A stretch of 33,419 nt of DNA from Candidatus Acidiferrales bacterium (lineage in GTDB: Bacteria > Acidobacteriota > Terriglobia > Acidiferrales > UBA7541), in the NCBI GenBank assembly GCA_030037315.1, contig JASHRM010000189.1, forward strand, positions 1 to 33,419, written 5' to 3'. Each line of letters starts with the position of its first letter. The stretch's first letter is position 1. The notes under the pieces are model-generated. The model ran no database searches. It worked only from the letters and a program-made list of their open reading frames with translations, and was not told where the DNA came from. The translations under genes and the position numbers were made by a program. This document shows positions 23,312 to 30,368 of this stretch, in pieces.

Positions 23312-24163
23312 TTGCTTAAAGCTATCGATATGCACGCCCATATCTTGACGGGTGATCGGGCCAAGCAAGGGTGGGGGCACGCGGCTAAGGCAGGATTGCC
23401 AATTAGCACCGGCAAATACGGCACGACTCCTGACGAAATGGCTGTCATGTATCAGGGGTTGGACATGATGGCCGTCATTTTCGATGTGGATGGAGAAACG
23501 CGCAGCGGCTTGAAAATTGACAACGCTGAAACCGCGGGCTGGATGAAGAAATATCCGAAGACTTTCATCGGATTCGGAAGCGTTGATCCATGGAAGGGGA
23601 AGATTGCCGTCAACGAGGTGCAACGCTGCGCGGACATGGGCCTTCGCGGAATGAAATTCCAGCAGGCGGCCCAGGGATTCAACCCAAATGAGGAGCGGTT
23701 TTTCCCCATCTACGAAGCGATGGTTCGTTTGAATCTGCCCGTGATTTTTCACACCGGCACGACTGCTGTTGCGGCGGGTTCTCCAGGAGGGAAGGGAATT
23801 ACGCTCGAATACTGCAAGCCGATTCCCTACATCGATAACTTGGCTGCGTGGTTTCCCGAGCTGCGCATCATCATGGCGCATCCTTCGTGGCCGTGGCACG
23901 ACGACCAGTTGGCTGTGCTTCGCCACAAAGGGAACACCTACATGGATCTTTCAGGCTGGGCGCCGAAATATTTTCCGGCTTCGACGGTCCACAACATCAA
24001 TACGCTCGTGCAGGACAAAGCATTCTTCGGCACGGATTTCCCGATGATGACGCCAGAACGCTGGCTAAGTGAATTCGCGGAGCTTCCTCTGAAGGATACG
24101 GTGAGGCCAAAAATCCTGCTTCACAACGCCGCTAAGTTTCTGGGAATCGAAATTCCATCGTGA
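23312..24163 (+). CDS. amidohydrolase-2 family protein (COG2159 type)
   Basis: A 283-residue TIM-barrel metal-dependent hydrolase. IDMHAH (His8, His10) is the HxH metal motif, VIFHTGTTA supplies the third His, IIMAHPSWPWHDD the fourth and FFGTDFPMMTPERW the Asp. Relatives include LigW-type decarboxylases and 4-hydroxyphenyl-beta-ketoacyl-CoA hydrolases of lignin-monomer pathways; the GTTAVAAGSPGGKG insert resembles the latter. It starts at TTG (23312), chosen because GGAGGA lies 7 nt upstream; the next ATG is codon 7. It follows the MFS gene on the same strand. A function in aromatic side-chain processing is inferred from context. It is not a duplicate of LigJ. Confidence 0.85.
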   Translation: MLKAIDMHAHILTGDRAKQGWGHAAKAGLPISTGKYGTTPDEMAVMYQGLDMMAVIFDVDGETRSGLKIDNAETAGWMKKYPKTFIGFGSVDPWKGKIAVNEVQRCADMGLRGMKFQQAAQGFNPNEERFFPIYEAMVRLNLPVIFHTGTTAVAAGSPGGKGITLEYCKPIPYIDNLAAWFPELRIIMAHPSWPWHDDQLAVLRHKGNTYMDLSGWAPKYFPASTVHNINTLVQDKAFFGTDFPMMTPERWLSEFAELPLKDTVRPKILLHNAAKFLGIEIPS

Positions 24164-24214
24164 GGACGTCAACCTGCGGATCAGGACACCGAAGTGAACG
24201 CCGACTCTCAAGGA

Positions 24215-24304
<90 letters not shown>

Positions 24305-24407
24305 GCGGCTCAGTCCACGTAGCTTAACAAACGGGCCATTGGGTCACAACTGCGCCGGATTCCGCGATATATCCATCCAGTCCCAGATTTCTAGGGTCCG
24401 GTGGGTA

Positions 24408-24436
24408 TTGACAGAGAGGAACAGCCCGCGTAAATT
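24408..24436 (+). promoter_or_regulatory. sigma70-type promoter of the FecR-like gene
   Basis: TTGACA (24408-24413, full consensus), a 17-nt spacer and TAAATT (24431-24436, 4/6) are followed by a short leader and GGAGG before the GTG start at 24461. Confidence 0.6.
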
Positions 24437-24460
24437 CGCCTTGTAGTTTTGGAGGCAGCT

Positions 24461-25165
24461 GTGCGCGCGAATTCGCTTGCCTTGCGTTTCCTCGTGGTTG
24501 CATTTCTAGCCGTTGGATTGATTAACCTTCCTGCGATGGCTGCCGCCGAAAAGCCGCTCGGCGTTGTTGTGTCGGCTGATCATGCGAATTTGGCGAACGC
24601 AAAAGCGACCGCTGGCGCAGACGTGTACTCAGGCGATCCCATTTCGACCGACGAATCCGGCATATTGCGAATGAAGGTTGGTCCCGGCCAAATCTATCTA
24701 TTGGCCCTGAGCGCGGCGATGCTGGAACCGCCCGAAGACCAGATTCACGCACGCCTCGACAAGGGAACAATGGGGTTCTCGACGCCCGCACCGAGCGCTC
24801 TGCAGATTGAGACTCCGATCGGTTTGGTTCGCGGGGTCGATCCGAAGCCTCTTTTCGCCCAGATTACGATCATCAATCCCACACGACTCAGGGTTAGCGT
24901 CTACCAAGGCACGGTGAGCGTTTCGCGGCATGGCGAAACCAAAACCATTTCTGAGGGCGAAACCTACGACGTCGTCTTAAATACTGACCTGCAACAGAAT
25001 GCCCCGAGTCCAACTCCTCCTCCGAGCGGTGCAGGTACGAGTGGTGGCGGACCTCCCTTCAGCTTCTCGTCGGTCGCCTGGCCGGCCGCAGCCATCGGGG
25101 CTGCTGGACTTGCTGTCTGCGCTTTGTGGCCCGAGAGCGACTCCAATTTCGGCTGCTGGAACTAG
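24461..25165 (+). CDS. exported FecR-like domain protein with C-terminal hydrophobic anchor
   Basis: A 234-residue protein starting at GTG 24461, chosen because GGAGG lies 5 nt upstream; a TTG four codons earlier overlaps that site. A signal peptide (LALRFLVVAFLAVGLINLPA, cleavage near AMAAA) precedes a FecR-like beta domain: GADVYSGDPISTDESGIL, IYLLALSAAMLEPP and LRVSVYQGTVSVSRHGETKTISEGE. A Pro/Ser/Gly-rich linker and a second hydrophobic stretch near the C-terminus (SSVAWPAAAIGAAGLAVCAL) suggest a tail anchor. No sigma factor or TonB receptor is adjacent, so a classical iron-signalling role is not supported. Such lone FecR proteins are of unknown function. Confidence 0.75.
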   Translation: MRANSLALRFLVVAFLAVGLINLPAMAAAEKPLGVVVSADHANLANAKATAGADVYSGDPISTDESGILRMKVGPGQIYLLALSAAMLEPPEDQIHARLDKGTMGFSTPAPSALQIETPIGLVRGVDPKPLFAQITIINPTRLRVSVYQGTVSVSRHGETKTISEGETYDVVLNTDLQQNAPSPTPPPSGAGTSGGGPPFSFSSVAWPAAAIGAAGLAVCALWPESDSNFGCWN

Positions 25166-25198
25166 TTTTTTCGCGACCGTTTCACAGCATTTTCTCAG

Positions 25199-26230
25199 CT
25201 ATTCCTGTCTAATCTTGATCGTGATGTTTCCGTCGGACTTGACGACGCCACGCATCATGCCGTTCGTGTTGAATAGCATGGCCACGTTGCCATGGCGGTC
25301 AAGACCGATAATTCCGCCATCTCCGTGTTGTTCAACCAGCTCTTTCATGATGACGTCGGTCGCCGCCTGCTCCAGCGACACATGAAGATATTTCACTCGC
25401 GCGCAAATATCCGCCGCCACAACGTTGCGTATAAAGAATTCGCCCGTCCCAGTCGCCGAAATGGCGCAGCTTTCATTGTTGGCATAAGTACCGGATCCGA
25501 TCAGCGGGGAGTCGCCAACGCGTCCCGGCATTTTCCAATTCGTCCCGCCCGTCGAAGTCCCGGCGGCCAAATTTCCCGACTGATCCAGTGCGACAACCCC
25601 TACCGTGCCATGCACAGGCTGCGCCGATAGGCCGCTCGATTTGGTCTTTTCCTCGGCTGCTCGGCGCTCCTGGTAGTTTTTCCATCGGCTCTCGTCGAAG
25701 AAATAGTAGGGCGAAACCAAACGAACCCCCTGAGATTCCGCGAACTGCTCCGCGCCAGCGCCAACCAGCAGGACGTGCGGCGTTTTTTCCATCACAAGCC
25801 GCGCTAGGCTGATCGGGTTTGCGATCCTCTTGACGGCCGCCACGGCTCCTGCGTTCAGCGTCTGGCCGTCCATGATTGCGGCATCCAGTTCGGGCACGCC
25901 GTCGCGGGTGTAGTATCCGCCGCGGCCGGCATCGAACTGCCCGGAGTCTTCGAGAATGCGAATCGTGGTCTCCACGGCGTCCAAGCTTCGCCCGCCGCCC
26001 GCAAGCACTTTGTAACCGGCTTCCATGGCCGTCGTCATTGCGGCGCGCCGGGCCGCGATCTGTTCCGGGGTCAGGTGGCTGTAATCTCCAGCGCCGCCGT
26101 GAGCGACGAGCACAAAATTACGCGCGTTTGACTGCTTGTCCTGTGGCAGGCCTTTGCTGGCGGTCATGGCACTCGTCGCGATCAGGGCAATGGGAACGCT
26201 CGCGAGAATAAGCGTGAGCGCGCGTGTCAT
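25199..26230 (-). CDS. secreted isoaspartyl peptidase / plant-type L-asparaginase
   Basis: A 343-residue N-terminal-nucleophile hydrolase. After a signal peptide (MTRALTLILASVPIALIATS) come VLVAHGGAG and SLDAVETTIRILEDSG, then LDAAIMDGQTLNAGAVAAV. The autocleavage site is VHGTVGVVALD, giving Thr209 as the new N-terminus of the beta subunit, and the substrate loop STGGTNWKMPGRVGDSP follows. The family removes isoaspartyl residues from damaged peptides and hydrolyses asparagine; the signal peptide puts it in the periplasm or outside. The start is ATG 26230 with GGAGG 6 nt upstream; a TTG 12 nt earlier is part of that site. The gene follows the ester hydrolase 31 nt downstream on the same strand, so a scavenging operon is likely. 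Confidence 0.92.
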   Translation of the reverse strand: MTRALTLILASVPIALIATSAMTASKGLPQDKQSNARNFVLVAHGGAGDYSHLTPEQIAARRAAMTTAMEAGYKVLAGGGRSLDAVETTIRILEDSGQFDAGRGGYYTRDGVPELDAAIMDGQTLNAGAVAAVKRIANPISLARLVMEKTPHVLLVGAGAEQFAESQGVRLVSPYYFFDESRWKNYQERRAAEEKTKSSGLSAQPVHGTVGVVALDQSGNLAAGTSTGGTNWKMPGRVGDSPLIGSGTYANNESCAISATGTGEFFIRNVVAADICARVKYLHVSLEQAATDVIMKELVEQHGDGGIIGLDRHGNVAMLFNTNGMMRGVVKSDGNITIKIRQE

Positions 26231-26261
26231 AAAAACCTCCAACTGTTTTGCGGGATCGTCG

Positions 26262-28220
26262 TTATTGCTTCACCGGCACGACCGGCAGATCGATGAAGCT
26301 GGCCTCTCCCCTCACGTGATAAATCCTCTGTGTTGCCTTCACGTAGTCGTCCGGCTTCGCGAATAGAATATTCGGCACAAATGTCTGGGGATTTCGGTCG
26401 TAGAGCGGGAACCAAGAAGACTGGATCTGCACCATGATCCTGTGCCCGGGCAAAAACACGTGATTCACTTGCGGCAGGCCGAATTTGTAGGTGAGCGGCG
26501 TATTCGGCGTGATCGCCTTTGGATCCGAAAAGCTCTCGCGGTACCGCCCGCGAAAAATATCCATCGCGATGTTCAGTTCGTATCCACCCATGGCGCGATC
26601 GCTCGGGACTTCGTCCGGAAACACATCAATCAATTTAACAATCCAGTCGCTGTCCGTGCCGCTGGTTGAGGCCACCAGATTGACGATTGGCGGTCCGCTG
26701 ACTCGCACTGCTTCCGTGAGTGGCGGAGTTACGTAGGAAAGCACATCCTGCCGGTCCGATACGAAGCGCTGGTCGACAAGCAGCCAACGGTGCCACGCGT
26801 CGGAGTCTTGAAAACGATCGGGACGCGGAGAAAACGGAACTGGCTTGGCCGGGTCGGATACATATTCATCGTAGGCTTTCCCAGCGCCAGAATTATCCGC
26901 AGCAGTGGGCGCGTCAAAAGACAATCCGAAATTCGCAGTCAAGTAAAGCGGCTTTGATTTTGTTGCACAGCCGTCTTCGCAAGCGAGCGGCCACGATTTG
27001 AAGCGATCCCAATGATTTTCGCCCGTGTTGTAAATCAACACCGGCGGCGTATCCGCTTTTGGCGCTCCCTCCTTCAGGTATTGATCGAAAAATGGTTTCA
27101 ACACATCCCGGCGCCACTCCGTGGCCGTGTCTCCTCGAAAATGCAGCGGTCCCAGGGACGAGCCATCGTAATTTGCGCCGCTGTGGCGCCACGGTCCCAT
27201 CACGAGAAAATTCATATCGTTGTTGGTGTCTTTGGGCTCGATGGCGAGATAGCAGTGAATTGCGCCCCACATGTCTTCCTGGTCCCAAAGCCCCTGCTCC
27301 CACATCACCGGAACTTTCAGTGGTTGCTCCGCCATTATCTTGTCGAGCGCTTGATTCTGCCAGAAGGAATCGTATGCGGGATGCTCGCTCATCTTCAGCC
27401 ACCAGGGAAGCTGGTCGAGCCCCGCTGCTTGCGCGAAGTCTCCCGCCGATCCCGCGCGAAGGAAATTCGTGTAGTCGTCATAAGCTTGCCGGGGAATATC
27501 GTGACCCTCGCCGCGGACGATGGTCTGATCCGTAATGTAATCGAGGTTCGTCTGACGAAAGGCGCCGTAATGAAACCAGTCATCGCCCATCCAGCCGTCC
27601 ACCATCGGGCTTTCTGGCGCCGCCACTTTCAGTGCGGGATGCGGATTCACCAGCGCCATTACGACGGTGAATCCTTCGTAAGAGCTGCCGAGCATCCCGA
27701 CTCTCCCGTTCGATTCGGGAACATTTTTCACCAGCCAGTCGATCGTGTCGTACGCATCTGTGGATTCATCGGTTGTGCTGTTGTTCAGCGGCCCGCGAAG
27801 CGGCCTGGTCATGAAGTACTCGCCTTCGGATCCGTATTTTCCACGGATGTCTTGAAACACGCGGATGTAGCCATCAGCGACAAAAACCTCGTCGCCCTGG
27901 AGCAGCGTCGCGAGCATGTGGGGCGAGCGCACCCTTTCGGCTCGCGCGGCGGCGTTGTAAGGAGTCCGCGTCAAAATCATGGGGGCATGGGTCGCGCCCT
28001 TTGGGATCACGATGACGGTGAAAAGCTTCACGCCATCGCGCATCGGAATCATCACCTCACGCTTCACATAGTCGTAGGACGTTGTAGGCTGCCCAAACTT
28101 CGGCGGAATATCCGGTGTTTCAGGAGAAGTTTGCGCATGCGCGGTCGAAGCAATTAAGAGAGAAAGGATGCCGACCAGGCTGTAAAGCAAAGAACGCACC
28201 TTGACGCTGTGACGATTCAT
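26262..28220 (-). CDS. secreted alpha-amino-acid ester hydrolase (CocE/NonD family)
   Basis: A 652-residue serine hydrolase with a signal peptide (LLYSLVGILSLLIASTAHAQ). The nucleophile motif is MLGSSYEGFTVVMALV (Ser180). The acid and carboxylate cluster typical of alpha-amino-acid ester hydrolases is in GLWDQEDMWGA (Asp313, Glu315, Asp316) with SPMVDGWMGDDW upstream, and the His is in MGPWRHSG (His346). A C-terminal jelly-roll domain ends in IYHVRGEASFIDLPVVP. Such enzymes hydrolyse amino-acid esters and act on beta-lactams with an alpha-amino group. The start is ATG 28220 with GAGGGG just upstream; the frame continues 19 codons further without a ribosome site. It is the first gene of a two-gene unit with the isoaspartyl peptidase. 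Confidence 0.9.
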   Translation of the reverse strand: MNRHSVKVRSLLYSLVGILSLLIASTAHAQTSPETPDIPPKFGQPTTSYDYVKREVMIPMRDGVKLFTVIVIPKGATHAPMILTRTPYNAAARAERVRSPHMLATLLQGDEVFVADGYIRVFQDIRGKYGSEGEYFMTRPLRGPLNNSTTDESTDAYDTIDWLVKNVPESNGRVGMLGSSYEGFTVVMALVNPHPALKVAAPESPMVDGWMGDDWFHYGAFRQTNLDYITDQTIVRGEGHDIPRQAYDDYTNFLRAGSAGDFAQAAGLDQLPWWLKMSEHPAYDSFWQNQALDKIMAEQPLKVPVMWEQGLWDQEDMWGAIHCYLAIEPKDTNNDMNFLVMGPWRHSGANYDGSSLGPLHFRGDTATEWRRDVLKPFFDQYLKEGAPKADTPPVLIYNTGENHWDRFKSWPLACEDGCATKSKPLYLTANFGLSFDAPTAADNSGAGKAYDEYVSDPAKPVPFSPRPDRFQDSDAWHRWLLVDQRFVSDRQDVLSYVTPPLTEAVRVSGPPIVNLVASTSGTDSDWIVKLIDVFPDEVPSDRAMGGYELNIAMDIFRGRYRESFSDPKAITPNTPLTYKFGLPQVNHVFLPGHRIMVQIQSSWFPLYDRNPQTFVPNILFAKPDDYVKATQRIYHVRGEASFIDLPVVPVKQ

Positions 28221-28282
28221 GGAGCCCCTCAGCAGGAAAAAGTCCGGTATCTCGGGAGCCGAGCCCAAAAATCCCACCGAAG

Positions 28283-28288
28283 GTTATA
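28283..28288 (-). promoter_or_regulatory. possible -10 box for the ester hydrolase operon
   Basis: TATAAC on the minus strand (5/6), about 60 nt upstream of the ATG. TTGAAA lies upstream but only 12 nt away, so the -35 is not convincing. Confidence 0.3.
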
Positions 28289-28461
28289 ACGAAATGCCGG
28301 TTTCAACAATCGGCGCCAGGTATGCAGGATTAGGCAATATCATTGCCGATGCGTAACGGCTTTCGATTCCGATAATTATGTACTCTATGAGGGGAAGGTT
28401 TGGGAGTTCGATTCCTGTCTGCATTCGCATTTAGCGAAGGAATAGTCATCGAGGATCCTCT

Positions 28462-29382
28462 GTGAAAAAACTGAAGTGCGTGCTGTCGATTCCAGGCGAC
28501 ACCATGTACTTGCGCGCGCAAACGGCTGCGGCCAAAGCGGCAGCCGACCGGCTTGGCGTTGAGCTTGACGTGTTGAGCGCGGACATGGACCCGGTCAATC
28601 AGGGCCAGCAACTCTTAAATCTGATCCAATCGCGCACGGCGCCGAAACTGGATGCAATTCTACTGGAGCCTGTAAGCGCTGCCGGATTGCCGCGCGTGGC
28701 TGAAACCGCTGTCGCTGCCGGAATCGCCTGGGTTGTGAGTAACGCACAGGTGGACTACATCGAGGCGTTGCGCAGGAACGCCAAAGCACCTGTATTCCTG
28801 ATTTCTCAGGACCACGTCGAAATTGGACGCATTCAGGGGCGCCAAATCGGGGCCATGTTCCAGCAGGGCGGTTCAGTGCTGTACCTGCGGGGACCGGGAA
28901 TGAGTTCAATCGCCTCCAGACGCCTTGAAGGCTTGGAGAGCGGAAAGCCGAAAAATATCGAAGTCAAAGCGCTGAAGGTGCAAGGCGCGACAGCAGAGGA
29001 CGCCTACAATTCCGTGTGTTCCTGGCTGGGCCTTTCCGTGGTTCGCCCTGACAGTCTGCGATTGATCGCATCCCAGAATGCTGACTTCATTTTCGGCGCG
29101 CGAAAAGCGTTTGAGTCAAATGCTCCCGCCGCGGATCGGGCGAAGTGGTTGGCTCTGCCCGGGGCTGGCGCGGGTACCCCGGCGCAAGTGAAGCCGCTGG
29201 TCGACCAGGGCATTTTGCGAGCGGCGGTGCTCACATCCCTAACGATGGATAAGGCACTCGATATGCTCATGCACGCGCTGAAAAGCGGGGTGCAGCCGCG
29301 TGACCATACGTACGTCGAAGCGCAGTCATATCCTGGCTTCGAAGAGCTTTCCAAGAAACCGAAAGAAGCCCGCGTGCAGTAG
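28462..29382 (+). CDS. periplasmic-binding-protein-fold protein without signal peptide
   Basis: A 306-residue protein of the sugar-binding type I periplasmic binding protein fold (Peripla_BP_4-like). It shows LSIPGDTMYLRAQTAAAKAA then LGVELDVLSADMDPVNQGQQ, LDAILLEPVSAAGLPRVAE, GIAWVVSNAQVDY and LYLRGPGMSSIASRRLEGL. A normal exported homolog would begin with a signal peptide or lipobox; here the first strand (KCVLSIPG) starts at residue 4, so the protein is probably cytoplasmic. No ABC permease or ATPase is nearby. The start is GTG 28462 with GAGGA 6 nt upstream. A cytoplasmic ligand sensor is a plausible guess; no DNA-binding or kinase domain is present. Confidence 0.8.
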   Translation: MKKLKCVLSIPGDTMYLRAQTAAAKAAADRLGVELDVLSADMDPVNQGQQLLNLIQSRTAPKLDAILLEPVSAAGLPRVAETAVAAGIAWVVSNAQVDYIEALRRNAKAPVFLISQDHVEIGRIQGRQIGAMFQQGGSVLYLRGPGMSSIASRRLEGLESGKPKNIEVKALKVQGATAEDAYNSVCSWLGLSVVRPDSLRLIASQNADFIFGARKAFESNAPAADRAKWLALPGAGAGTPAQVKPLVDQGILRAAVLTSLTMDKALDMLMHALKSGVQPRDHTYVEAQSYPGFEELSKKPKEARVQ

Positions 29383-29468
29383 CGCCAGGTTGCGGACGTA
29401 CGCTCCGAGAGCCATCGCGTTGTTCCTTGCGTCTAACTGTTTCATAATGTTCTTGTGGAGCGGCTCCG

Positions 29469-30368
29469 ATGACAAAGTCGCACCTGGTCGCCCTTATCGC
29501 TGTTTTTTGCGTCCTACTGCTTGCGGCAGCCGCTGCGTTTCGCGGGCGCCACACGCTGGCGGCGGGTGTGTCGTATCTTGGACACAGCGCAGCCGCAAGC
29601 AGGCAGGATGACAGTGCGAATGAGGATGGGAAGCCACTCGTAATTCGCTTCGCAAGGAACCCCGCTCCGATGCCGCCATTTTTGGTGAACGACCTTGATG
29701 GCGGCCTTATTTCGACGGCCGCATTGCGCGGCAAAGTTGTGATTGTCAATTTTTGGGCGACTTGGTGTCCCCCATGCCGCGATGAGATTCCCGAAATGAT
29801 CGAACTTGCAAAGCGGTACAAAGATAAATTAGCGATCATCGCCGTTTCGCAGGACGACGCTCCAGCCGCAGATGTGAAGGACTTCGTGAAGGAGATCGGA
29901 ATCAATTATCCCGTCGTGATGGGCAGCAATGCTTTGTCCGAGGAATACGGAGGAGTGCCCGCACTTCCCACAACTTTTATTGTGAACACAGACGGGCGCA
30001 TCGTCCAAAAGCACGAAGGCCTTTACCCGACTGAAGTCTACGACGCCGAAATTCGTTCGCTCTTGGGTATGCCGGTGGACGCAAAGGTGGAAACTTTCGA
30101 GGATACCGGTCAGATCTTCTTGAAGAATGCGATTCGCGCCACGGAATTACCCGGAGTGAGTTTCAAGGGCCTCTCGCCGCAACAAAAACAGGCGGCGCTG
30201 AAGCGAATGAACTCGGAGATATGTATCTGCGGATGCAAGCTCACGATCGCTCAGTGCCGCATCAACGATTCGGAATGCTCAATCAGCAAGGACCTCGCCG
30301 CAAAAATCGTGAAAGAGATTGCGGCTTCAAAGCCGAATCCTCCTGCCGCGGCTGCAATTCGCAACTGA
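29469..30368 (+). CDS. TlpA/ResA-like thioredoxin with C-terminal cysteine cluster
   Basis: A 299-residue membrane-anchored or exported protein. An N-terminal hydrophobic segment (LVALIAVFCVLLLAAAAAF) precedes a thioredoxin fold. NFWATWCPPCRDEIPEM carries the redox pair Cys100/Cys103, and GGVPALPTTFIVNTDGRIV has the cis-Pro loop. After the fold, residues 250-270 form a second unit, CICGCKLTIAQCRINDSEC, with five cysteines (252, 254, 256, 263, 270). TlpA/ResA proteins reduce disulfides outside the membrane, for instance in cytochrome c maturation; the extra cysteine unit may bind metal or be the redox partner. Its stop codon directly abuts that of the convergent SPFH gene. Confidence 0.88.
   Translation: MTKSHLVALIAVFCVLLLAAAAAFRGRHTLAAGVSYLGHSAAASRQDDSANEDGKPLVIRFARNPAPMPPFLVNDLDGGLISTAALRGKVVIVNFWATWCPPCRDEIPEMIELAKRYKDKLAIIAVSQDDAPAADVKDFVKEIGINYPVVMGSNALSEEYGGVPALPTTFIVNTDGRIVQKHEGLYPTEVYDAEIRSLLGMPVDAKVETFEDTGQIFLKNAIRATELPGVSFKGLSPQQKQAALKRMNSEICICGCKLTIAQCRINDSECSISKDLAAKIVKEIAASKPNPPAAAAIRN

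Noticed and set aside
27012-28157. Open frame of 381 codons on the plus strand
   Set aside because: Antisense to the ester hydrolase with its intact catalytic motifs; no domain and no ribosome site.
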